A DNA stretch of 64,000 bases. It comes from Caulobacter endophyticus. Its GTDB lineage: Bacteria; Pseudomonadota; Alphaproteobacteria; Caulobacterales; Caulobacteraceae. Below are positions 7,286-15,572 of this stretch, piece by piece (positions within the stretch are counted from its first letter, which is position 1; each line of letters begins with the position of its first letter). The notes beneath the pieces are model-generated. The model made no database searches, was not told the DNA's origin, and saw only the letters and a list, made by a program, of their open reading frames with translations. A program made the translations under genes and the position numbers. Location of the stretch: contig NZ_JARQWV010000010.1 in NCBI RefSeq assembly GCF_029543245.1, positions 62,001 to 126,000 of the forward strand, given 5' to 3'.

Positions 7286-7421
7286 CCCTTCTCCCCTTGC
7301 GGGAGAAGGTGGCGGCCGAAGGCCGACGGATGAGGGGTCGAAAGGCCTCTCCGCAATGTCTGAGAGACCCCTCACCCGACCTCCCTCCGGGAGGCCACCC
7401 TCTCCCACAAGGGGAGAGGGA
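7286..7421. repeat. Intergenic inverted repeat, family B, copy 1
   Basis: Left arm CCCTTCTCCCCTTGCGGGAG followed by 'GGTGGCGGCCGAAGGCCGACGGATGAGGGGTC', and an inverted right arm ending CTCTCCCACAAGGGGAGAG. It abuts the mgsA stop codon and lies between convergent genes. A second copy is at 53619. Confidence 0.85.
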
Positions 7422-7802
7422 TCAGGCAGCGAGCCCCTTCACCACCAGCGTCGCCGTCGCCGCATTACAGGCGAACGGGATGTCGGCCAGCGTCGCCAGG
7501 CGGATCAGCGCCTTGACGTCGACGTCGTGCGGCTGCGGCGACAGCGGGTCGACGAAGAAGATCAGGATATCCAGCCGCCCCTCGGCGATCATCGCGCCCA
7601 GCTGCTGGTCGCCGCCCAGGGGGCCGCTCTTGAGGCGGGTCAGTTGCAGTTGCGGCAGCGCCTCGAGCACCCGGCCGCCGGTGGTGCCGGTGCCGTAGAG
7701 GATGTTCTTTTCCAGGAAGGCCGCGTTCGCCTTGGCCCAGGCCACGAGGTCGGCCTTCTTGTCGTCGTGGGCCACGAGGCCGATGGCGAGCTGGCGGGTC
7801 AT
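7422..7802 (-). CDS. mgsA: Methylglyoxal synthase
   Basis: 126-residue enzyme converting dihydroxyacetone phosphate to methylglyoxal and phosphate, a bypass of lower glycolysis. The phosphate-binding YGTGTTGG (about 36-43), the catalytic Asp in SGPLGGDQQ (Asp65), and the [19 protein letters not shown] block are all present and match the family closely. The length is slightly short because the enzyme ends soon after the ATLVV helix. The ATG at 7802 is used because the in-frame extension upstream is arginine-rich and unlike the family. Confidence 0.93.
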   Translation of the reverse strand: MTRQLAIGLVAHDDKKADLVAWAKANAAFLEKNILYGTGTTGGRVLEALPQLQLTRLKSGPLGGDQQLGAMIAEGRLDILIFFVDPLSPQPHDVDVKALIRLATLADIPFACNAATATLVVKGLAA

Positions 7803-7969
7803 GCGGGAACGGCTCCGGTTGCGAACGTCCCTCCTATAGCGGCTGGCGTGGTCGCCGCCAGCCCGACGCGCCCTTCCCTTTTGGCGCGCATTGCCGCTAG
7901 GATATATATTGAAACGATATCTCAAATAATGAGACCGCGATCATAGGCGGTCCCTGGAGGAAGCCGCCG

Positions 7970-9196
7970 ATGACCCTCGACCGCCGCGCCTTCGCCGCGG
8001 GCCTGACCGCCCTGCCCCTGCTGTCGGCCGCGCCGATGGCGCTCGCGGCCCAATCCGAGGCAAGGGGGCCAGGCGCCCGCCCCGGCCCGTTCCTGCTGGG
8101 CGCCGACATCACCTGGATCCCGCAGGACGAGGCCGACGGCGCGCAGTTCTTTGCGAACGGTCGCCGGCAGGACATCCTGGCGATCCTGGGCGAGGCGGGT
8201 TTCAACGCCATCAAGATCCGCGTCTTCGTCAATCCCGAGAACGGCTATTCGGCCCGGCGCAAGACCGACCCGTGGGCGGGCGTGGCCCAGACCGTCGGCA
8301 TGGCCAAGCGGATCAAGGCCGCCGGCATGCACCTGACGATCAGCTTCCACTACAGCGACACCTGGGCCGATCCTCAGAAGCAGGGCAAGCCCGCCGCCTG
8401 GAAGGACCTGTCGTTCGACGCCCTGGTCAAGGCCGTGGGCGACCACACCCGCCAGGTGCTGGGTGCGCTGATGAAGGCCGGCGCCAAGCCCGACATGGTG
8501 GTGATCGGCAACGAGATCACCTTCGGCATGCTGTGGCCCGACGGCCGCGTGCCCCTGCCCGTCCCCACCGGCAACCCGGCCACCGACGCGGTGCACCTGA
8601 ACGTTCCCGACGCCGGCGGCTTCGACAAGCTGGCCAAGCTGCTCAGCGCGGGCCTGGACGCCTCGCGCGAGGCCGTGCCCGGCGTGAAGACCAGCCTGCA
8701 CAACCATCTGGGCCGCCACTGGACCATCGTCAGCCACTGGATGGACAGCCTGCTGGCGCGCGGCGTGCGCTTCGACGCCACGGGCTTCTCCTGCTACCAG
8801 CAGGCGGCCGAGGGAGACTGGGCCAACACCTTCGCGCGGTTCGGCGAGCGCTATCGCGACCACGGCTTCTACGTGGCCGAATATTCCAGCCGAAAGCGCT
8901 ACGTGAACGACCTGGTGTTCGACGCGCCGGGCCAGCGCGGCTGGGGCACGTTCATCTGGGAGCCCACCCGACACCAGGAGGCGATCTTCGACCAGGACGG
9001 CAAGAACGCCGGCGAGGGCCCGCGCCCCAACCTGCTGTCGCAGGGCATCAACGCCGCCGAGGCCCCCGGCGCGGCGATCGCCGGCGCCCCGCCGCCGCAT
9101 CCCGAGAAGACCGACCACGGCGGCCGCTACGACGCCAACGCCTTCATGGAGCTCTATCGCCAGATGGCGCGGGACTACGGACTGAAGAAGGCGTGA
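7970..9196 (+). CDS. Exported endo-beta-1,4-galactanase (GH53)
   Basis: 408-residue secreted glycoside hydrolase. The N-terminus (LDRRAFAAGLTALPLLSAAPMALA) is a twin-arginine-type signal. The catalytic (beta/alpha)8 domain starts at FLLGADITWIPQDE, and shows IRVFVNPENGY, ISFHYSDTWADP, the acid/base Glu182 in VIGNEITFGMLWP and the nucleophile Glu304 in YVAEYSSRKR, all GH53 hallmarks. The enzyme cuts beta-1,4-galactan side chains of pectin. The closing stretch NAFMELYRQMARDYGL is also family-typical. It has GGAGG about 10 bases before the ATG. Likely a monocistronic accessory gene for plant polysaccharide use. Confidence 0.93.
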   Translation: MTLDRRAFAAGLTALPLLSAAPMALAAQSEARGPGARPGPFLLGADITWIPQDEADGAQFFANGRRQDILAILGEAGFNAIKIRVFVNPENGYSARRKTDPWAGVAQTVGMAKRIKAAGMHLTISFHYSDTWADPQKQGKPAAWKDLSFDALVKAVGDHTRQVLGALMKAGAKPDMVVIGNEITFGMLWPDGRVPLPVPTGNPATDAVHLNVPDAGGFDKLAKLLSAGLDASREAVPGVKTSLHNHLGRHWTIVSHWMDSLLARGVRFDATGFSCYQQAAEGDWANTFARFGERYRDHGFYVAEYSSRKRYVNDLVFDAPGQRGWGTFIWEPTRHQEAIFDQDGKNAGEGPRPNLLSQGINAAEAPGAAIAGAPPPHPEKTDHGGRYDANAFMELYRQMARDYGLKKA

Positions 9197-9267
9197 GGCC
9201 GCGCGGCTTGACCTGAAATGTATTTACGAGCGTAATCCAAAGGCGAACACCTTGGGGAGGGGACGCC

Positions 9268-10470
9268 TTGAAGCGCTTGCGGACGGCCTTGCTGGCCCTC
9301 GGTCTCGCCTGGGCCGGCCAGGCCCTGGCGACGACCTATTACGAGCCGCCGCCCCCGAGCCTGGCGCAGCTGCGAAGCCCAGCCGGCGTCGCGGAGTATA
9401 GAGACGCCGCCGACGTGGCCCTCGTCCGTCCGACGCCCGCCTGGACGCCGCCTTGCTTCGTGGTGCGCCTGGCCGCCTGGCTGCGCCAGGACGCGCCGGG
9501 CTGGCTGGACGGCGATGTCTGCACCGCCTTCGAGCGCAGCCGACGCTATGATCTCGATCTGATCGAGACCTTCAAGGGCCAGCCGCAGAAGCGCTTCCCG
9601 GCTCTGCTGGACGGCGCCTTTCCGGTGGATCCGACGTTCCTGCACAGCCGCCGCCTGGACCTGTGGAAAGCGACCTGGGGGATAGACAGCCGCAGGGCTC
9701 ACCGTCGCCATGCCGGTTTCCTGTTCCTGCACCGCGGAAGCCTCGCCGACCGTCGAACCGACATCGAAGGCCCCATGGAGCGACCGCGCTACTCCGATGG
9801 CGCCGCGCCGCCTATGCTCGACCCCGGCCTCGACTATCTGGTCTTTCTCGACGGCGAGCGGCGCATCACGCATTGGGAGCCGGTCGCGCGCGGACAGGCC
9901 GACCAGGACCTGCTGGTGCGGCGGCTGCGCCTGCTGCGGGGCGGCCAGGGCGAGGACCAGGTGCGCCTGACCGCCGCGCCGGCCGATGTCTTCGCCCGCT
10001 TTTCGGACGCTGCCATCTACGAAGTCTCGCCCGTCGCCGCCGGAGCGACCCCTCCCTGCCGTCCACGCATGATCGGCGGCCACAAGATCGCCTACATGGA
10101 CTTGGCCCTGGACATCTTCGGTTCGGAAATGCTGGGCCCCGTCCTGCCCTGCCGCCCCGGCGACCCGCCCCGCCGCTATCTGGCGCTGAAAGTCGTACCC
10201 AGCGACTGGTCGCCGTTCGGCTGGAGCGAGCGCGGCGCGGATGCCCGCCTGCTGCCGATCATCGACGGCAAGGTGCGCCCCGGGGACCTCGTCACCCAGT
10301 TGCGCCTGGCGCCGGCCGATCCGATCCCCGTCGAGCAGGTGCTAGCCTGGATTGGGACAGGCGTCGGCGAAACGGATCGGTGGCTGGGTCGGCGTGACGA
10401 AGACCCGCCGCTGAGGGTCGACGCCGCCGGCGCCAAGCCATATCTGCACGGGCCAAGCCCCGCCCCGTGA
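9268..10470 (+). CDS. Secreted protein of unknown function
   Basis: 400 residues with a clear Sec signal (MKRLRTALLALGLAWAGQALA). The mature protein has a tyrosine/proline-rich start (TTYYEPPPPSLAQL), an internal DYLVFLDGERRITHWEPV segment and several cysteines in PPC or LPC contexts, which could form disulfides in the periplasm. RBS GGGGAGGGG lies just before the ATG at 9268. The stop overlaps the possible GTG start of the next gene (GTGA), so the two are probably translationally coupled. I do not recognise the family. Confidence 0.7.
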   Translation: MKRLRTALLALGLAWAGQALATTYYEPPPPSLAQLRSPAGVAEYRDAADVALVRPTPAWTPPCFVVRLAAWLRQDAPGWLDGDVCTAFERSRRYDLDLIETFKGQPQKRFPALLDGAFPVDPTFLHSRRLDLWKATWGIDSRRAHRRHAGFLFLHRGSLADRRTDIEGPMERPRYSDGAAPPMLDPGLDYLVFLDGERRITHWEPVARGQADQDLLVRRLRLLRGGQGEDQVRLTAAPADVFARFSDAAIYEVSPVAAGATPPCRPRMIGGHKIAYMDLALDIFGSEMLGPVLPCRPGDPPRRYLALKVVPSDWSPFGWSERGADARLLPIIDGKVRPGDLVTQLRLAPADPIPVEQVLAWIGTGVGETDRWLGRRDEDPPLRVDAAGAKPYLHGPSPAP

Positions 10471-10487
10471 CGCCCGGAGACCATAGC

Positions 10488-11276
10488 GTGAGTGAAGTGG
10501 AGATCGACGGGCGCCTGCTGCAACGCTGGCTGAAGAGCGACGCGGCCGATCCGGCCCTGCTCCACGGCTGCGCGCTGGACGACGGCGAGTGCGACGAGCC
10601 CCTGCCGATCCTGGAAGTCGATCTGGCCCGCCAGGCGCTGGTCTGCGGCGGGACGATGGGCCGGGTGCGGTTCCCGTTCGGCCGACTGCCCGACGGCCTG
10701 CTGGTGGCGCCGCGCCCCGATCATCCGGCCGTCGCCGCCGTCAGGGCCGCCGTCTCGCCACAGGAACGGGCCCACCAGAAGATGCGCGAGGAACTCGGCG
10801 CGGAGTATCCCAGGCCTTTCGCCTCGGTCGCCGACCTGGAAGCCGTTCACGCCGCCGAGACAGCCCGCCGCGCCGGCATGCTGCCCGAGCGCGCCCTGCG
10901 CGGTCCGTGGGTGCGGGCGCTGAAGCGCAACGAGCTGCATCGCCAAGGCGCCCAGCTGGCCCAGTCCTGGCGCGAACTGGCCAATTCGTGCGGCGCGCCG
11001 TGGTCGGACATCGCCCTGCACCTGGCCTGGTTCCAGCGCCAGGGCGGGCATCCTAACCGGGCGATCGAGACCGCGCGGGACTTCTGGCGCTCCAAGGCGG
11101 CCGCTTCCCAGACCGAGATCGCCATGCTGGCGACGGTGGAGGCGGCGGCCTGGATCGACCGCTTCGAGCGCAAGGGCGGCGCCCCGCCCGACCTGGTCGA
11201 GGCCGCCGCGCGGCGGCCAAGGCCTATGCCATCTCGCCGACCGATCCGGAGATCCAGACCGTCTATCAGCGCCTGA
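10488..11276 (+). CDS. Hypothetical protein with apparent C-terminal frameshift
   Basis: Soluble, no signal peptide. The middle and C-terminal part (PNRAIETARDFWRSKAAASQ, EIAMLATVEAAAWIDRFERK) looks like TPR helices. The GTG at 10488 has GGAG 9 bases upstream; a GTG at 10467 overlapping the previous stop is an alternative. At about 11211-11213 the frame appears to slip: the annotated frame ends in an arginine/proline/serine-rich tail, while the -1 frame continues AAKAYAISPTDPEIQTVYQR and stops at 11300-11302, a natural TPR-type ending. One missing G in the GC-rich run would explain it. Function unknown. Confidence 0.6.
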   Translation: MSEVEIDGRLLQRWLKSDAADPALLHGCALDDGECDEPLPILEVDLARQALVCGGTMGRVRFPFGRLPDGLLVAPRPDHPAVAAVRAAVSPQERAHQKMREELGAEYPRPFASVADLEAVHAAETARRAGMLPERALRGPWVRALKRNELHRQGAQLAQSWRELANSCGAPWSDIALHLAWFQRQGGHPNRAIETARDFWRSKAAASQTEIAMLATVEAAAWIDRFERKGGAPPDLVEAAARRPRPMPSRRPIRRSRPSISA

Positions 11277-11315
11277 AGGCGGCCGAGGCCGGTCCGGGCT
11301 AGCCCCGCTTGCGCC

Positions 11316-12179
11316 CTACTGGCCCCAATTGATGACGAAGGTCGTCCAGCGAGCGAAACGAAGACGCCTAGCTAGGGCCAGCGCCGCGGCGGTCGCTTCC
11401 TTCGAGGCCTCGGGGCCGTCCGGTCGGCAGCCTCGCAGCCGGTTGTCGGCGCCCAGGGCGCAGTTCAGCCACACCGGTTCCGACGGAGCGGGCGGCAGGG
11501 TCGCAAGGTCGCCGACCGGCTCCAGGTCGTACTCCTCGACCGTATAGGTGTGGGGCCTGCGGGGCCGGTCCCCGGGCCGGATGGCGACCTTGACCCTGGG
11601 GGCCATCGGCGGCAGGGCCGAGACGTAGGCCCGCTCGGCCAGGGCCGCGCCGGCCGCGCCGTAGCCGTCATTCAACGGCGCCTCGGCCAGCGCGCGACAG
11701 CGGGTCAGGGGTCCCGCGCCGCTCACCGGCGCCTCGCATGAGACCAGGGCCATGCCGATCGGCTCGGCCAGGGCGGGTCGCGCGGCCTCGATGGTCGCGC
11801 GCTGCGGCGGCGTCACCGAGGTCTCGACCGTTCGGGCGCCGCCGCCCGGAAACCGGAATTCAAGATGGATGTAGACCACATCGCCCGGCTGGGCGGGCGA
11901 TGTCAGGCGCGCCACCCGAGAGGCCTTCAGCGCCGCATCGCCGAATCCCAGGTCGACGGCCGACTCGCCGACGACGACGCAGTCGCCCACCGCGCCGGCC
12001 TCATGGACCGCGCAGCGCAGCCGCGTCCAACCTTCGATCTGCAAGCGCAGCGAGCGATCGGGAAAGAAATGGCGGCCGGCGGGCAGGACGTAGTCGGCGT
12101 CCGTGGAAAGCCGCTCGGCCAGAGCCGGCGACGCGACGACGGCGGCCAGCGCCGCCAGACCCAAGCCCAAGAACCGCAT
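11316..12179 (-). CDS. Secreted protein with three TonB-C-like cysteine modules
   Basis: 287 residues with a signal peptide (MRFLGLGLAALAAVVASPALA). Three modules are visible, each with a cysteine pair about 10-12 residues apart: LRCAVHEAGAVGDC with the following ESAVDLGFGDAALKA, then VSCEAPVSGAGPLTRC, then LNCALGADNRLRGC. The first module is nearly the same as the core of the 101-residue secreted protein at 4679-4984. The pattern resembles TonB-family C-terminal domains without the membrane anchor. The ATG at 12179 starts the signal peptide; the longer in-frame extension is not protein-like. Role unknown, probably periplasmic. Confidence 0.7.
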   Translation of the reverse strand: MRFLGLGLAALAAVVASPALAERLSTDADYVLPAGRHFFPDRSLRLQIEGWTRLRCAVHEAGAVGDCVVVGESAVDLGFGDAALKASRVARLTSPAQPGDVVYIHLEFRFPGGGARTVETSVTPPQRATIEAARPALAEPIGMALVSCEAPVSGAGPLTRCRALAEAPLNDGYGAAGAALAERAYVSALPPMAPRVKVAIRPGDRPRRPHTYTVEEYDLEPVGDLATLPPAPSEPVWLNCALGADNRLRGCRPDGPEASKEATAAALALARRLRFARWTTFVINWGQ

Positions 12180-12264
12180 CGCCCCTCCGCCGACGCCCGC
12201 CAAAGACGAGCGTCGCGCGAAAGCTCTACCACGAGAAGGGCGGCGGGAAAGCCGGGATGGAGCC

Positions 12265-13863
12265 TCAGCCCCGCTCCTTGGTCCGCTCGAAGCGCACCTT
12301 CGGATAGCGCTCGGCGACGTAGCCGATCTCCCAGGCGCTCTTGCCCAGGAACACCGGCTGGTCGTCGATGTCGCGGCCCATGGCCGACTTGTGCTTGTTC
12401 TCAAAGTCCTCGACGTCGGCGCGCTCGCCGACCAGCCAGCGGGCCTCGGCATAGGGGCTGGCCTCGAAGATCACGTCCAGCTGGTACTCGTTGCCCAGGC
12501 GGTCGGCCATGACCTCGAACTGCAGCTGGCCGACGGCCCCGACGATGAAGTCGCTGCCGATCATCGGGCGGAACAGCTGGGTGACGCCTTCCTCGGCCAG
12601 GCCCTCCAGCGCCTTCTTCAGGTGCTTGGCCTTCAGCGGATCCTTCACGCGCACGCGGCGCAGGATTTCCGGGGCGAAGTTGGGCAGGCCGGCGAAGCGC
12701 AGGGCGCCGGTCTCCGACAGGCTGTCGCCCACCCGCAGCACGCCATGGTTCGGAATGCCGATCACGTCGCCGGCGAAGGCGTCCTCGGCCAGTTCGCGGT
12801 CGGAGGCGAAGAACATAATTGGCGCGTTGACGCTCATGGCCTTGCCGGTGTTCTGGGCCTTCAGCTTCATGCCGCGCGTGAAGCGGCCGCTGGTCAGGCG
12901 CAGGAAGGCGATCCGGTCGCGGTGATTGGGGTCCATATTGGCCTGGACCTTGAACACGAAGCCCGACACCTCGTTGTCGCCCGGAGCGACGTGGGTCTCG
13001 GCCCCGGCCTTGCTGGCCTTGGCCGGCTTGGGGGCCGGCGCATAGGCGCCGATGCCGGCCAGCAGCTGGTCGACGCCGAAGTGGCGCAGGGCCGAGCCGA
13101 AGAACACCGGGGTCATGTGGCCTTCGAGGAACGACTGCACGTCGAACGGCTTGCCGGCCTCGGTGACCAGCATGGCGTTGTCTTCCAGCTCCGAGCGCTC
13201 GTCCGGGTCGAGGTACTGGACGATGGCGTTGCCGTTGAAGGCGACGGGGTCGGGATGCCCCTCCTCGTCGGTCGAGCTCTTCTTGGCGTAGGGAATGAAC
13301 TGCTGGCTGCGCAGGTCGAGCATGCCCTTGAACCGACCGCCCGAGCCGGCCGGCCAGTAGAGCGGCGCGGGGTCGAGGGCCAGCTTGGACGAGACCTCGT
13401 CGAGCAGCTCGAACGGATCCTGGGCCTCGCGGTCCATCTTGTTGATGAAGGTGATGATCGGGATGTCGCGCAGGCGGCACACCTCGAACAGCTTCAGGGT
13501 CTGGGGCTCGATGCCCTTGGCGGCGTCCAGCACCATGACGGCCGCGTCGGCGGCGGTCAGGGTGCGGTAGGTGTCTTCCGAGAAGTCCTCGTGGCCCGGG
13601 GTGTCCAGCAGGTTGAACATCAGGCCGTCGTGGTCGAACGTCATCACCGAGGCCGACACCGAGATCCCGCGCTCGCGCTCGATCTTCATCCAGTCCGACT
13701 GGGTGCGGCGGGCCTGGCCGCGCGCGCGCACGGCGCCGGCCGCACGGATCGCCCCGCCGGCCAGCAGCAGGTTTTCCGTCAGCGTCGTCTTGCCGGCGTC
13801 GGGGTGGCTGATGATGGCGAAGGTGCGCCGACGGGCGGCTTCAGCGGCGGGAGAGGTGCTCAT
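12265..13863 (-). CDS. prfC: Peptide chain release factor 3
   Basis: 532-residue translational GTPase that recycles RF1 and RF2 from the ribosome after peptide release. G-domain motifs are in order: ISHPDAGKTTL (about 18-28), the switch region ERERGISVSASVM, DTPGHEDF, and FINKMDREAQDP. RF3-specific regions follow, including FFGSALRHFGVDQLL and VGAVGQLQFEVM. Full length for the family. It ends in KVRFERTKERG. It is close to, but not overlapping, the metallopeptidase gene upstream in transcription (stop at 13873). Confidence 0.95.
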   Translation of the reverse strand: MSTSPAAEAARRRTFAIISHPDAGKTTLTENLLLAGGAIRAAGAVRARGQARRTQSDWMKIERERGISVSASVMTFDHDGLMFNLLDTPGHEDFSEDTYRTLTAADAAVMVLDAAKGIEPQTLKLFEVCRLRDIPIITFINKMDREAQDPFELLDEVSSKLALDPAPLYWPAGSGGRFKGMLDLRSQQFIPYAKKSSTDEEGHPDPVAFNGNAIVQYLDPDERSELEDNAMLVTEAGKPFDVQSFLEGHMTPVFFGSALRHFGVDQLLAGIGAYAPAPKPAKASKAGAETHVAPGDNEVSGFVFKVQANMDPNHRDRIAFLRLTSGRFTRGMKLKAQNTGKAMSVNAPIMFFASDRELAEDAFAGDVIGIPNHGVLRVGDSLSETGALRFAGLPNFAPEILRRVRVKDPLKAKHLKKALEGLAEEGVTQLFRPMIGSDFIVGAVGQLQFEVMADRLGNEYQLDVIFEASPYAEARWLVGERADVEDFENKHKSAMGRDIDDQPVFLGKSAWEIGYVAERYPKVRFERTKERG

Positions 13864-13872
13864 CCCGCGCAG

Positions 13873-15531
13873 TTACCCCCCCGACGCGTCCTTGTCACCT
13901 TCCCCCGAGGCCGCGGCGGCGGTCGAAGGCTTCAGGGCCTCGCCGTCGGCCTTGCCCTCGAGCGTGGTCAACAGCTGGGTCGCGCGTCTGGCCTGCACGC
14001 CGCCGTGCGGATTGCCGGCCACGGGCTCCAGCAGCTCGCGCGCGATCTCGTACTGCTTGGCCCGAATGAACAGGCGGGCGGCGTTCATGCGGATGGCGGG
14101 GTTCTGCGGCGCGATCGTCGCCGCCCGGAACGCGACGTTGAGCGTATTCTGCGACGGCTCGCGGTCCATCGACTTGGTCTCGGCGTAGCCGTAGAGCGTC
14201 AGGTAGTTGTCGCCGTCGACCTTGTGGGCCCGGCCCAGATAGTTCGCGGCGTCGGCGTAGATCGCCTTGGCCTTGTCGCGGTCGGCGGGGGTGCGGGCCA
14301 TCCGCCGGGCGGTCTCCAGCCGGCTGTAGGCCATGACCTGAAGCGTCTCCAGGTCGCTGGGCCGCTCGTCCAGCAGGGTCTTGAGGATGGCCTCGCCCTT
14401 GGCGCGGTCGCCCAGCTCGATCTCGGCCCGCGCCAGGGCCAGGCGGCTGTAGTATTCGTTCGGACGCTTGGCCGCCGCCTCCTGGAACTTGGCCAGCAGG
14501 GCCGGCGCCTCGGCCTTGGCCACGCCCAGCTTCAGCTGCTGGATCTCCAGGATCAGGTCGTCGGCGCCGGCCGGCAGGCGCGAGAAGGCGATCTGCGGCT
14601 TCGGCGGCTCGCGCGTCAGGTTCAGCGCCAGCAGGGGCTTGTTCATGTAGGTGCGCAGGGCCTTTTCCAGGGCCGGCCCGTCCTGGCCATAGACCTTGGT
14701 CCAGCTGGCCATCGGGTCGCCGTGGTCACGGACCAGGTCGAGATAGACCTGGAGCTTCTTGCGGCGTTCCTTGTCGCTCCAGACATAGTGGGTCAGCAGC
14801 CAGGACTGCGCGTAGTAGGTCAGCACCTGATCGCGATCGAACTGCGACGGCCGCTTGGACAAGAGGTCCGACATCGGCAGCCACTTGTCGTTCAGCAGCG
14901 AACTGGCGCGCCCGCGGCTGAAGTCGCCGATCTGCACCTTCTTCATCTGCAGGTCGATGGTCTTGTAGTACTCGGCCAGCCCCTCGACCATCCAGCCCGG
15001 ATAGGCGTCGGGGAAGTACTGCATCATGAAATGGTGCGTGTACTCGTGCAGCACTGTGTCGTCGCCGTTGTTGCGGTCGTAGCCGTTGTTGTCGTCGCGG
15101 ATGGCCAGGACGAAGATGTCCTCGACGCCGGTCAGATAGACGCCCTGCATGCGCTCGTCGGCGCCGGGGATCGTCCGCCGCAGCTGGCGCGAGCTCGACA
15201 GCAGATAGAGCGGCAGCTTGCGGGGGGTCTCGGCGTCGGTCTTGCCGTGCAGCGTCCGCAGAACGCTGTCGAAGTCCTCCAGCATCGTCACGTAGCGGCG
15301 GATCAGGGCCTCGCTGCGGTCCGAATAGACGATGAAGTGCTCGCTCTCGCCTCGGATCCAGCGGCCGGGCGCGTCGGCCTGAACGACGGGCGGAGCGGCC
15401 GCCACGCCGCCGCCCTGCCCCCAGGCTGGAGCCCAGGCGCCCAAAGCCGCCGCCAAGACCAGACCGACCCCGAAAACCCGCGACGCCAAGCTCGCCCCCT
15501 GCACAATTACACGTTGAGCTTTGCCGGACAT
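13873..15531 (-). CDS. Exported HExxH metallopeptidase with TPR region (copy 1)
   Basis: 552 residues. A signal peptide (SRVFGVGLVLAAALGAWAPAWG) leads to a ~140-residue domain beginning RWIRGESEHFIVYSD. This carries the zinc motif LHEYTHHFM (about His162-His166) and a downstream glutamate in WMVEGLAEYYK (about 180-190), the gluzincin layout. The C-terminal half is helical repeats of TPR type (YYSRLALARAEIELGDRAKG, NAARLFIRAKQYEIARELL). It is similar along its whole length to the next gene, so the two are a tandem duplication. The start is uncertain: ATG at 15531 has no good RBS. Substrate unknown. Confidence 0.8.
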   Translation of the reverse strand: MSGKAQRVIVQGASLASRVFGVGLVLAAALGAWAPAWGQGGGVAAAPPVVQADAPGRWIRGESEHFIVYSDRSEALIRRYVTMLEDFDSVLRTLHGKTDAETPRKLPLYLLSSSRQLRRTIPGADERMQGVYLTGVEDIFVLAIRDDNNGYDRNNGDDTVLHEYTHHFMMQYFPDAYPGWMVEGLAEYYKTIDLQMKKVQIGDFSRGRASSLLNDKWLPMSDLLSKRPSQFDRDQVLTYYAQSWLLTHYVWSDKERRKKLQVYLDLVRDHGDPMASWTKVYGQDGPALEKALRTYMNKPLLALNLTREPPKPQIAFSRLPAGADDLILEIQQLKLGVAKAEAPALLAKFQEAAAKRPNEYYSRLALARAEIELGDRAKGEAILKTLLDERPSDLETLQVMAYSRLETARRMARTPADRDKAKAIYADAANYLGRAHKVDGDNYLTLYGYAETKSMDREPSQNTLNVAFRAATIAPQNPAIRMNAARLFIRAKQYEIARELLEPVAGNPHGGVQARRATQLLTTLEGKADGEALKPSTAAAASGEGDKDASGG

Positions 15532-15572
15532 CCTGGCGTCGGGCAAGCTCCAGCTTCGCCCGACGCCGTGTC

